Positions 39,245 through 47,196 of a stretch of DNA of 64,000 nucleotides are shown piece after piece. This DNA is from Pseudopelagicola sp. Lineage in GTDB: Bacteria > Pseudomonadota > Alphaproteobacteria > Rhodobacterales > Rhodobacteraceae. The notes under the pieces were generated by a model. The model was not told where the DNA came from and ran no database searches. It saw nothing but the letters and a program-made list of their open reading frames with translations. The stretch is from positions 50,351-114,350 of the forward strand of contig JAPHRE010000039.1 of assembly GCA_026195905.1 (NCBI GenBank). The letters run 5' to 3'. The translations under genes were made by a program, and so were the position numbers. Each line of letters starts with the position of its first letter. Positions within the stretch are counted from its first letter, which is position 1.

Positions 39245-39715
39245 TTAGGAGTTCACAAGGCGGTAGCCTTTGTTGCGCAGGCACGAAATCTGATAGCCAT
39301 AGCGCATCCCCTGATGGGTGCGCGACTGAACCTTGCAGGCATTCGGCAGGCTGCTGAAATGGCGATAGTTGTTCTTCAGGCAAACCCGACCCAGAAAGAC
39401 AACGCGCCCCCGGTTGGTCTCGTGGCGACGCACACAATTGGACGGCAGGTTCTTGCGAACATGGTTCGGTTTGTATTTGGGCTTATGGGTCGGCTTATAG
39501 CGATGATCGCGGTCCGGGGAGGGGCGGGAGCGATGCACATAGCCCCGGTCGTCATCGTTAAGCGACTTGGCAATGATCGAAAGCGCAGCAATCCCGACGA
39601 TCACCTTGGCTACATCATTGGAATCGGCGCGTGCCGGGGTTGCAGTCATAGAGGCAATTGCGAGCGACCCGGCGATCAGCGTGGCAAAAATCTTTCTCGG
39701 AGCAGAGCGGAGCAT
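39245..39715 (-). CDS. Exported cationic cysteine-containing protein
   Basis: A 156-residue protein with a Sec signal (IFATLIAGSLAIASMTATPARA). The region 60-90 is rich in His, Lys, Pro and Arg (HRYKPTHKPKYKPNH). The last 65 residues have four cysteines with a regular pattern around CVRRHETN, FLGRVCLKNNYRHF, NACKVQSRT and YQISCLRNKGYRL, likely two disulfides. I recall similar small exported proteins as conserved but unnamed in Rhodobacterales. Function unknown; the DsbA-like protein may oxidise it. Confidence 0.7.
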   Translation of the reverse strand: MLRSAPRKIFATLIAGSLAIASMTATPARADSNDVAKVIVGIAALSIIAKSLNDDDRGYVHRSRPSPDRDHRYKPTHKPKYKPNHVRKNLPSNCVRRHETNRGRVVFLGRVCLKNNYRHFSSLPNACKVQSRTHQGMRYGYQISCLRNKGYRLVNS

Positions 39716-39902
39716 GGTGGGTTCCTTCCTTATAGGTCTTATGATCGTGTCATCATGTGCTCTGGCATGGTGCCAAGAGCGGATATCCCAACCTGCCTCC
39801 CCTGCCCCAAGACAGGCAATAACACCCCCCTGCTATCCGATAACATCCGCACAAACCTCCGTTGTTATTGAAAAACATCGCCCAACCCGTCAGTTTGGTC
39901 GC

Positions 39903-40142
39903 ATGAAAAAAATTCTCACATATGCGGCGCTTGCCGCCGTCCTCGCCGTCTCTCCCGCTGCCGCCTCGGCCGCGTGTTATGTCGAGTATAAGGCCAAACG
40001 CGACACGCCCTTCACACTGGTCTATGATGTGGCAACGGTCAGCGGCCCGTGCACCCGAAAAGACGCAAAACCCAAACTGGCGCGTCAACTCAAGGCGCAA
40101 GGTCTGGTCCTGCTCAAGGTGCTGTCCGTATCCGAACGCTAA
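39903..40142 (+). CDS. Small exported protein next to a membrane regulator
   Basis: A 79-residue protein with a Sec signal (MKKILTYAALAAVLAVSP, cleavage near ASA-A). The mature ~55 residues hold two cysteines (ACYVEYKAKRD and SGPCTRKDAKP) that could form a disulfide, and end in VLLKVLSVSER. It lies 23 bases upstream of the membrane winged-helix gene on the same strand. Function unknown; a periplasmic partner of that protein is the simplest hypothesis. Confidence 0.65.
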   Translation: MKKILTYAALAAVLAVSPAAASAACYVEYKAKRDTPFTLVYDVATVSGPCTRKDAKPKLARQLKAQGLVLLKVLSVSER

Positions 40143-40165
40143 CCTGCGCAATAGGGAGAGGGGCC

Positions 40166-40870
40166 ATGCCCGACGATACCATTCTTGCCTCTGAATCCCG
40201 CCGTTCGGGCAACCGCATCGTGATCGGCGGGCTAATTGCCATCGTCGTAATCCTGCTGGTCGCCGCCGTCTTGCTATTCTCGAACCTGCCCGACGCCAAC
40301 GCCTTCAACGCCCGCGTCGAACGTATCTTTATCGAAAACGACACCCTGACCTCCGAGGCCGAGATCAAGCTCCTTGAGATTCTCGCCCGCTCCGGGACTG
40401 CCTTTTCCGAAGTGCTGACCTCCTACCGCATGGTGATCTTCGTGCTTTTGGTCTTTGCCACGGCAATGCTCATCGCCGCGCTGGTATTCCTTGTCATGCT
40501 GGTGGTGATGAACCGCCGCCTCGCCGCCATCGAACGCTCCGGCATTCAGGTCAATTCCCTCCTCATCAGCCGCGAGGAAAAAGCCGTCTATCTCAACAAC
40601 ATGGATTTCAAATTGACCGACGCCGCGATGGAAACCCTCTCGGTTCTGGCCGAGGCGCGACTGGACGATGACGTTCTCTCGGGGGCCGAAATCGAGGCTG
40701 TGATCTCCGGCAAACCCGCCGCCGATTGCGAAGAGGCCGCCGGGGCGACCCGCATCAAACGCCTGCGCGACAGTCTCGGCAACCAACTCGTGAGCGAGCT
40801 TCTGGTCAAGAATATCGCCCGCAAAGGCTATATGCTGTCCATCGACAAAGACGTGATCCGTATGCTCTGA
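40166..40870 (+). CDS. Predicted membrane-anchored winged-helix protein
   Basis: A 234-residue protein. Two strong membrane segments (about 18-39 and 89-115) enclose a ~48-residue loop that should face the periplasm. The C-terminal ~95 residues read like an OmpR-type winged helix: FKLTDAAMETLSVLAEAR, LSGAEIEAVI, then TRIKRLRDSLGNQ and KNIARKGYMLSI, matching the LxRLRxKL and VRGxGYxL signatures of DNA-binding regulators. No receiver domain is present. Topology is inside the membrane first, DNA-binding part in the cytoplasm. GGGAGAGGGGCC precedes the ATG. Confidence 0.6.
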   Translation: MPDDTILASESRRSGNRIVIGGLIAIVVILLVAAVLLFSNLPDANAFNARVERIFIENDTLTSEAEIKLLEILARSGTAFSEVLTSYRMVIFVLLVFATAMLIAALVFLVMLVVMNRRLAAIERSGIQVNSLLISREEKAVYLNNMDFKLTDAAMETLSVLAEARLDDDVLSGAEIEAVISGKPAADCEEAAGATRIKRLRDSLGNQLVSELLVKNIARKGYMLSIDKDVIRML

Positions 40871-40970
40871 AACGCGGTCACCTCCATCCGCCGTTTGACA
40901 ATCCTCACAGTTCCGGCAAAGCCTTGACCCCCGTGCATATCGTACGCGTGAGTTTATCCAAAGGTGCCCC

Positions 40971-42185
40971 GTGGAACTGACCCCCGACCTGATCCGCTCA
41001 ACCTATGACGCCATCAAACCCGCCACCACGCGGACGCCCGTCGTCCACGCTGCGCGGCTGTCGCTCCATCTTGGGATCGACCTCTATCTCAAGCTGGAGA
41101 ACCTCCAGCACACCAACGCCTTCAAGGCCCGTGGTGCATTGGCCAAGCTGCTGACCCTGACCGAGGCAGAGCGCGCCGCCGGGGTCATCGCCTGTTCGGC
41201 GGGAAACCATGCCCAAGGTGTCGCCTATCACGCTACGCGCCTTGGCATTCCCTCGACCATCGTCATGCCCGAAGGCACCCCCTTCAACAAGGTCAAGCGC
41301 ACCGAGGAGTTCGGAGCCGAAGTCGTCCTGCACGGGCGCGGCTTTGACGAAAGCGTTCAGTTTACCCTCGATATGGCGCGCGACCGGGGCATGACCTTTA
41401 TCCACCCCTTTGACGATCCCGTTGTCGCCGCCGGACAAGGCTCCGTGGCGCTCGAAATGCTCGAACAACAACCCGACCTTGATACCATCGTCGTGCCGAT
41501 TGGTGGCGGCGGCCTCATCGCAGGCATGGCGATGGCGGCCAAATCCGTCAAACCCGAGATCGAGGTCATCGGCGCACAGGCCGAGAATTTCGATGCTGTG
41601 CGGGCCCGCTTCTATCAGGTTCCAACAGAATTTGGCAGCATGACACTCGCTGAAGGCATCGCCGTCAAAGAACCCGCCGAAGCCAACCTCGCCGTCATCT
41701 CGCGTTATGTCGATCGCGTCGAAAGCGCCACAGAGGCCGAAATCGAAGACGCGATCTTTGATCTTCTTTCCGACGAAAAACTCGTCTGCGAAGGCGCGGC
41801 GGGGGCGGGTCTTGCCGTCATCAAAAACAACCGCGCCCTGTTCAAAGGCAAAAAGGTTGGCCTCGTGATCTGCGGCGGTAATATCGACTCGCGCCTGCTT
41901 TCAACGCTGATCCTGCGCGGCCTGATGCGTGATGGCCGCATTGCGCGCCTCACCTTCGAGATCGACGATACTCCCGGCCAGCTCTCCAATATTTCCCGCA
42001 TTATCGGCGATGCCGGGGCCAACGTCATCGAAGTTATTCACCAACGTATGATGCAAAGCGTCTCGCTCAAACGCGCCGAACTTGATGTTGTGATCGAAGC
42101 CCGCGACAAAGGCCATGTCCAAGCCATCCTTGCCAAGCTACGCGCGGCCGGTTTCGCCGTGCGCGTGGATGCCGATCCGGTCTGA
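40971..42185 (+). CDS. ilvA: Threonine ammonia-lyase
   Basis: A 404-residue fold-type II PLP enzyme. Lys52 in NAFKARGALAKL is the Schiff-base lysine, VIACSAGNHAQGVAYHA and VPIGGGGLIAGMAMA bind the phosphate, and residues ~325-404 are one ACT domain (LTFEIDDTPGQLSNIS). It makes 2-oxobutanoate from threonine for isoleucine synthesis or catabolism; the single ACT domain is like the catabolic/short IlvA type. The start is GTG at 40971 with AAAGGTG upstream. Confidence 0.9.
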   Translation: MELTPDLIRSTYDAIKPATTRTPVVHAARLSLHLGIDLYLKLENLQHTNAFKARGALAKLLTLTEAERAAGVIACSAGNHAQGVAYHATRLGIPSTIVMPEGTPFNKVKRTEEFGAEVVLHGRGFDESVQFTLDMARDRGMTFIHPFDDPVVAAGQGSVALEMLEQQPDLDTIVVPIGGGGLIAGMAMAAKSVKPEIEVIGAQAENFDAVRARFYQVPTEFGSMTLAEGIAVKEPAEANLAVISRYVDRVESATEAEIEDAIFDLLSDEKLVCEGAAGAGLAVIKNNRALFKGKKVGLVICGGNIDSRLLSTLILRGLMRDGRIARLTFEIDDTPGQLSNISRIIGDAGANVIEVIHQRMMQSVSLKRAELDVVIEARDKGHVQAILAKLRAAGFAVRVDADPV

Positions 42186-42335
42186 AACGCCCGCGCCTAT
42201 TTCAGAGGCAAGCCGCCCAAGGCAGCGTGTCGCGTCAATCACATTCAAGTGAAGAGATGCGTTGAACGCCTCCCGGCACTTTCGGGTTACAAAAACCCTG
42301 CTACGATGACCGCTGAACATTAACTGAAAAGGATT

Positions 42336-42785
42336 ATGACCATGCGCCACGTATTGCTCGCAGCTCTGATTGCCGCCCCGGCACTTGCTTACGCAAACCC
42401 CGCCGAAGAGACCGTCGAAGCCCGTCAGGGATATTACAAACTTCTCGGTGAAAACATGGGCGTCTTTGCCGCTATGGCCAAAGGCGAACGCGACTACGAC
42501 GCCGCCGCGGCACAGACGGCCGCCGACAATATGGTGCTCCTGTCCAACTACGATGTGACCCACCTTTTCGCGCCCGGCACGTCGTCGTTTGACCTCGACA
42601 AAACCCGCGCCTTGCCCGACATCTGGGACGACATGGCCGGTGTTCAGTCCAAATTTGCAGACTTTTCCAAGGCCGCTGCAGCTATGAAAGACGTTGCGGG
42701 TCAAGGCAAAGCCGAAATGGCCGGTGCTCTCGGGCCGCTCGGCGGCACCTGCAAGGGCTGCCATGATGCGTATCGCGCCGACTAA
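42336..42785 (+). CDS. Cytochrome c' (class II c-type cytochrome)
   Basis: A 149-residue periplasmic cytochrome with signal MTMRHVLLAALIAAPALA and the C-terminal heme motif CKGCH at 139-143. The helical bundle before it (VEARQGYYKLLGENMGVFAAM) fits cytochrome c'. These proteins bind NO or CO or carry electrons. It is 12 bases upstream of a cytochrome b gene, so the two likely form a membrane/periplasm electron-transfer pair. Confidence 0.88.
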   Translation: MTMRHVLLAALIAAPALAYANPAEETVEARQGYYKLLGENMGVFAAMAKGERDYDAAAAQTAADNMVLLSNYDVTHLFAPGTSSFDLDKTRALPDIWDDMAGVQSKFADFSKAAAAMKDVAGQGKAEMAGALGPLGGTCKGCHDAYRAD

Positions 42786-42797
42786 CGACGCCGCCCT

Positions 42798-43397
42798 ATG
42801 TCCGACCAGATCCCCAAAAACGTGACCCACGAAAAAACGTGGGACATTGGTACGCGCCTGTTTCATTGGGCGTTGGTGATCTGTGTCGGCGCGGCGTGGG
42901 GTCTTGGGAAATTCGGCCCCAACATCATGACGCTGCACTTTTACTTTGGCTACGCCGTGATTGCGCTTTTGGTGTTCCGCGTGGTCTGGGGGCTGGTCGG
43001 TCCGGCCCCCGTTCGGTTCGCGTCTTTCCTTTACGGTCCACGCACAACGCTGCGCTATCTCTCAACATTGGGACAGCGCAAACCATCCTACTGGCCCGGT
43101 CATAACCCTGTGGGGGCGCTCTCGGTCTTTGCGATTCTGGCGGTTCTGATCATGCAGGTCTCAACCGGCCTGTTTGCCGATCCCGACGACTATATCAACG
43201 TCGGCCCCTTCGCCGACCTCGTAAGCTCCAAGGCAAACCGCACCGCGACTTTCCTGCATAATCGTATCGCCTTGGCGATCCTCATCCTCGTGATCCTGCA
43301 CATCGCCGCCATCGTGTTTTACAAGCGGTTCAAAGGCGAGGATCTCATCACGCCAATGTTCACCGGTTGGAAAAAAGTGCGCCGCGATCAGGACTAA
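42798..43397 (+). CDS. Cytochrome b561-type membrane protein
   Basis: A 199-residue protein with four hydrophobic segments and the di-heme b histidines: RLFHWALV (helix 1), LHFYFGYAVIALLVFRVVW (helix 2), and the NRIALAILILVILHIAAI region with His in FLHNRIAL and HIAAIVFY (helix 4). Such proteins shuttle electrons from quinol to a partner cytochrome, here probably the cytochrome c' encoded upstream. It follows that gene by 12 bases. Its stop overlaps the convergent glycosyltransferase gene by four. Confidence 0.88.
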   Translation: MSDQIPKNVTHEKTWDIGTRLFHWALVICVGAAWGLGKFGPNIMTLHFYFGYAVIALLVFRVVWGLVGPAPVRFASFLYGPRTTLRYLSTLGQRKPSYWPGHNPVGALSVFAILAVLIMQVSTGLFADPDDYINVGPFADLVSSKANRTATFLHNRIALAILILVILHIAAIVFYKRFKGEDLITPMFTGWKKVRRDQD

Positions 43398-44245
43398 GGC
43401 CGCTCGCTGCCTGCATCTGGGGCCGGAAATCCATAATGGGCCACAAGGCGCTCGATCTGCTGATCGTTGCCCGCCCCCTGCCCAAGATTGCCCTTCCAGA
43501 GCGCCTCTTCTTGCGACCCTGGCCAGTTGATAGGCGGCTTTGAGCGCCCGACACGCCGGAAAATCCAGCCGTGGCGCCGCGCCATCCAATAGAGCCAAAG
43601 ATCATCTGCCTTCGGGGCCAACTCACGGAACAACGCCGCGTTCGTGACATCCGCATCAAAACATCCCGGCGGATAAAGAACCCCGCCAACCCCGGTTGGA
43701 AAAACAAGGTCGGGCCTGTCCCCACCAGTCTTTTCAAACCCCCATTTTCGATAGGGAAGCGGCAGACCCTGATCGTCCAACCGGATGAGATGTGTGCGCA
43801 GACAAACGATCTCGCGCCGGTCGGCACGATACCCCGCCACAAGACGCCCAAGCCACCCCGGCGGGTAATACTGGTCATCGTCCGCCGTGACGATAAACGC
43901 CCCCGGATAGGCGGTCAGGGCGGGGATAATCTTGGTATGCGGCCCGACATCCTCGGTCGCGCGAATGGTCACACCCAATCGCTCAAGCGCACGCACATCC
44001 TCTGGAAGCGCCGCCATATCGTCATGCCCGACCCACAAGACAATGACATCCGCCGCAACCTTTTGACCAAGAAGCCCCCGCAGCGTCGCCGCCAGCGTTG
44101 CAAACCGCGGCGTGTGCGACGTAAGCGACACAACAAGCGGAGCCTCAAGCCCATGCGGCAAACGCCCGCGTGGTAAAGGCTTGTGCCGCACCCAACCATA
44201 CAACACCCGCGCCCTGATCTTGCGCAGCTCCGTATAAATGCCCAT
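43394..44245 (-). CDS. GT-A-fold glycosyltransferase-like protein
   Basis: A 283-residue protein with a GT-A nucleotide-sugar fold. PLVVSLTSHTPRFATLAATLRGLL is the first strand, VTIRATEDVGPHTKIIPALTAYPG follows, and FIVTADDDQYYPPGWLG carries the metal-binding DDD. The acceptor is unknown, and no partner genes are adjacent except tRNA-Arg upstream. The ATG at 44243-44245 was chosen over an in-frame codon inside the tRNA. It is transcribed convergently with the cytochrome b gene. Confidence 0.7.
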   Translation of the reverse strand: MGIYTELRKIRARVLYGWVRHKPLPRGRLPHGLEAPLVVSLTSHTPRFATLAATLRGLLGQKVAADVIVLWVGHDDMAALPEDVRALERLGVTIRATEDVGPHTKIIPALTAYPGAFIVTADDDQYYPPGWLGRLVAGYRADRREIVCLRTHLIRLDDQGLPLPYRKWGFEKTGGDRPDLVFPTGVGGVLYPPGCFDADVTNAALFRELAPKADDLWLYWMARRHGWIFRRVGRSKPPINWPGSQEEALWKGNLGQGAGNDQQIERLVAHYGFPAPDAGSERP

Positions 44246-44266
44246 CGCGCCCAAACCCTCAGAAAT

Positions 44267-44343
44267 TGGCGACCCCGGCAGGATTCGAACCTGCAACCTG
44301 CCCCTTAGGAGGGGGCTGCTCTATCCAGTTGAGCCACGGGGCC
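44267..44343 (-). tRNA. tRNA-Arg (CCT anticodon)
   Basis: On the minus strand the gene folds into a complete cloverleaf: acceptor GGCCCCG pairs with CGGGGTC, the anticodon arm is GCCCC-CTCCTAA-GGGGC with anticodon CCT, the T arm is GCAGG-TTCGAAT-CCTGC, and CCA is encoded at 44269-44267. Length 77. It reads the rare AGG codon. Confidence 0.95.
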
Positions 44344-44466
44344 GCATTGTTTCGCTTCTAACTCGGCTTTTTGCCGCTGTCATCCGCGAAGTCGTTAAGA
44401 TTACGGCGCTTGAACATCCATCTCTGTTCGCGGTAACATTTTGACGTTATAGAGAGGACATTCCCT

Positions 44467-45486
44467 GTGGCCAATGACTCCAAGCGTTCTTTAACCCTAC
44501 GCGATGTTTCCGAAGCATCCGGGGTGTCTGAAATGACCGTAAGCCGAGTGCTGCGCAATCGCGGCGATGTCTCGAACGCGACCCGCGAACGGGTGCTGCG
44601 CGCGGCCAAGGATCTCGGCTATGTGCCCAATAAGATCGCTGGCGCATTGGCAAGCCAACGGGTCAATCTTGTCGGCGTCATTATCCCCTCTCTCTCCAAC
44701 ATGGTCTTCCCCGAGGTGCTCGGCGGGATAAGTCAGGTGCTTGAAGAAACCGACCTTCAGCCTGTCGTCGGCGTGACTGACTACCTTCCCGAGAAAGAGG
44801 AAAAAGTCCTCTACGAGATGCTGTCGTGGCGTCCCTCGGGCGTGATCCTCGCCGGGCTTGAACATACAGAGGCGGCGCGCGCCATGCTCAACGCCTCTGG
44901 CATCCCCGTGGTCGAAATCATGGATGTCGACGGCAAGGCGGTCGATTCTATGGTTGGCATCTCACACCGGCGCGCGGGCCGCGAAATGGCCGAGGCGATC
45001 CTCAAAGCCGGCTATCGCAATATTGGCTTCATGGGCACCAAAATGCCCCTCGATCACCGCGCCCGCAAACGCTTTGAAGGGTTTACCGGCGCACTGGCCA
45101 AACAAGGCGTCGAGATCGCAGAGAAGGAATTTTATTCCGGCGGCTCCGCGCTGGCCAAGGGCCGCGAGATGACCGAGGCTCTTCTCGAGCGCAATCCAGA
45201 GCTTGATTTTCTCTATTATTCCAACGACATGATTGGCGCGGGCGGGCTTCTTTACTTGCTTGAAAAGGGCTATGATATTCCCGGTCAAATCGGCCTTGCC
45301 GGGTTCAACGGTGTCGAATTGCTACAGGGGCTTCCGCGTCAACTTGCGACAATGGATGCCTGCCGCCGCGAAATTGGCACCAAAGCGGCCGAGATCATCT
45401 CGGCCCGTGTCAAAGGCGAAGATGCCCCTATGATTACCGAACTGACCCCGAAAATCTCCTTCGGTGATACGTTGAAACGCCGCTAA
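44467..45486 (+). CDS. LacI-family transcriptional regulator (GntR-type)
   Basis: A 339-residue regulator. Residues 8-60 are a LacI helix-turn-helix: LTLRDVSEASGVSEMTVSRVLRN and hinge helix KIAGALASQRVNLVG. The rest is a periplasmic-binding-protein fold (VGVIIPSLSNMVFPEVL, GILAGLEHTEAA-like VILAGLEHTEAA and FYSGGSALAKGREM). It resembles gluconate repressors, but no sugar genes adjoin it. The GTG at 44467 has GAGAGGA upstream. Target operators are not visible in this window. Confidence 0.86.
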   Translation: MANDSKRSLTLRDVSEASGVSEMTVSRVLRNRGDVSNATRERVLRAAKDLGYVPNKIAGALASQRVNLVGVIIPSLSNMVFPEVLGGISQVLEETDLQPVVGVTDYLPEKEEKVLYEMLSWRPSGVILAGLEHTEAARAMLNASGIPVVEIMDVDGKAVDSMVGISHRRAGREMAEAILKAGYRNIGFMGTKMPLDHRARKRFEGFTGALAKQGVEIAEKEFYSGGSALAKGREMTEALLERNPELDFLYYSNDMIGAGGLLYLLEKGYDIPGQIGLAGFNGVELLQGLPRQLATMDACRREIGTKAAEIISARVKGEDAPMITELTPKISFGDTLKRR

Positions 45487-45510
45487 ATCTGACGGCCTCA
45501 CCGCACCGCG

Positions 45511-46431
45511 CTATGCGCCCTTGAGGCGCTGTCGGGCGGTGCGCAACGCATTGCGGAAATGTGGCCCACGCCTGCGCGCCAAAACCGCTTCGCAATATCG
45601 GATAAGAAGTTTAGGCCGATCCTCGCGCTCTAGCGTATTCAAAAGCTCCTTTTGGAACCGCGGATTTTCCCGCCGTGCCCGCATCCATTTATAGAACGCG
45701 TCCGGCGTCAAAGACCCCGCGACACAGGCCTCCACGATCGGCTTCAATAGCCCAAGCTGAATCCATAGCGACGCGATACGATGCCCCATGAAACGACAGC
45801 GGTATTTCGTGATATTCTCGCTCTGAAAGAGCGCCGCATGCATGGAATCCATGCTATTGCGCGGGTCATAGAAAAGATGCACATCGCTTGCCGCCGACAC
45901 AAGATCAGGCCCATAGCCATAGCGCGTGGTGTAATCGCGCCGCCATGCCTTGCGATAGCGTTCTTCCCACGGCGCGACTTCACGGCTCAACGTCGCCTGC
46001 GGTGAAATCAGGATCACCGTCGCCCCCGGTGCCGCCGACGAAAAGACGCTTGCCGCATAGGCACCCATCGACGCCCCATAAAACACGACCTTATCAAACT
46101 GCTTGAAGAACCCCTCATCGCGCAAGCGGTCAAAGAAATCCCAAACCGCCGCATCGCGATACCATGTCCAGTCATGCGCCATCATCCCGAGCATCGACCA
46201 CCCATGCGCCTCGACGAACCCATAGCCCCAAGGCATCCTGTCCTCGGCCCGGTCATACACATGGTCAAGGTTCTCAAAGGTCACGATCAACGTCTTGCCA
46301 CGCTCTACAAAAAGCGCCGTATGCTGTGCGCCAAGCTCTTCATAAAAGCCCTCTTTGTCGCCAAGCGCGCGCAGGTTCTCGCGCCAATCGGCCTGCGTGA
46401 TCTCTGCCTCGGCTGTCATTGCCTGTGCCAC
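45511..46431 (-). CDS. Alpha/beta-hydrolase-like protein of a glycan cluster
   Basis: A 306-residue protein with a nucleophile elbow FYGASMGAYA (Ser121), a plausible acid Asp189 in HLFYDPRNSMDS and a His at 217 in RFMGHRIAS, in the order of an alpha/beta hydrolase triad. I recall relatives in Rhodobacterales being labelled phosphoadenosine phosphosulfate reductase; no PAPS-reductase CGxH motif is seen. Function unknown. The start is GTG at 46431 (or ATG at 46419), overlapping the stop of the sulfotransferase gene by one base. Confidence 0.65.
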   Translation of the reverse strand: MAQAMTAEAEITQADWRENLRALGDKEGFYEELGAQHTALFVERGKTLIVTFENLDHVYDRAEDRMPWGYGFVEAHGWSMLGMMAHDWTWYRDAAVWDFFDRLRDEGFFKQFDKVVFYGASMGAYAASVFSSAAPGATVILISPQATLSREVAPWEERYRKAWRRDYTTRYGYGPDLVSAASDVHLFYDPRNSMDSMHAALFQSENITKYRCRFMGHRIASLWIQLGLLKPIVEACVAGSLTPDAFYKWMRARRENPRFQKELLNTLEREDRPKLLIRYCEAVLARRRGPHFRNALRTARQRLKGA

Positions 46432-47192
46432 TACGCCGCCTCCTCTAGGGTCTTGCGAACCTCTTCATACATCTCAAGATCCGGCCCAAACGCCTTTTCG
46501 ATATTCGCCCGGTCCTGCGCGGTCATGCCCTCGATCAATTCGCGGCTATGGGATTTGTGGCCAAGCGTGCGCCGCGTGTCCTGCATCCTGGGCGTATCCA
46601 CATCAAAAATCCGCTTTACCGCATAGCCCAGCGCACCGCGCAAGTCGGCCATATCGCCAACGAAATCATAGTCGATAAAATCATAGCTGATCTCTTTGCG
46701 CTGTGGTCGCCAATGGCGGTCCACGTCCTGCGCCCCCGTGTCCTGCGCCAGAATATCAAGAAACTCTGAAAGCGACATATCGCTGTCCACAGGCCGCCCG
46801 AGATACCGCATGAGTTTGGTTTTCTGCTTGTCGCCCTTGACGATCTTATCGGCAAAGCTCGACACGGTGCGTGATACGGGTTCGCGCATGATGGTAAACC
46901 GAAACACCGCCGGGTCATCAAGCGCCCGCATCACGCGCCGCACATTAAGCCCCCTTGGCCCCGTCAATAAAAGCGACTTGGGCGGCGTGTGCACGCTCTG
47001 CATGTCGATGCTCTCGGTGCCTTCTCCCTGAAGATCAAGAAGATGCGCCATCAATGTTGCCAAAACGGTGGTGCAGGCCGCCTTGTGGTTCTTCATATAA
47101 AGAAACGGCTTGCCGAGAACCGGGATGTTCACGGTTTGAAGAAAATGGCGTTGGTGAATGTAATTGGCGAGGATTGCCTCTCGGTTTGCCAT
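46431..47192 (-). CDS. Sulfotransferase family 2-like protein
   Basis: A 253-residue sulfotransferase-like protein. The PAPS 5'-phosphate region is PFLYMKNHKAACTTVLATL (residues 29-47) and the 3'-phosphate motif is FRFTIMREPVSRTVSSFADK (97-116), both in family order. It would transfer sulfate from PAPS to a carbohydrate hydroxyl. The ATG at 47190-47192 is the first that fits. It sits between a DXD glycosyltransferase and a hydrolase-like gene in one minus-strand cluster, with five bases to the upstream gene. A PAP-recycling CysQ-type gene is elsewhere in the window. Confidence 0.78.
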   Translation of the reverse strand: MANREAILANYIHQRHFLQTVNIPVLGKPFLYMKNHKAACTTVLATLMAHLLDLQGEGTESIDMQSVHTPPKSLLLTGPRGLNVRRVMRALDDPAVFRFTIMREPVSRTVSSFADKIVKGDKQKTKLMRYLGRPVDSDMSLSEFLDILAQDTGAQDVDRHWRPQRKEISYDFIDYDFVGDMADLRGALGYAVKRIFDVDTPRMQDTRRTLGHKSHSRELIEGMTAQDRANIEKAFGPDLEMYEEVRKTLEEAA

Positions 47193-47196
47193 CGCC

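Noticed and set aside
44390-44466. GTAAC...GTTAT as an operator for the LacI-family regulator
   Set aside because: The half-sites (TAAC/GTTA) are too short and spaced nine bases apart; this can arise by chance.
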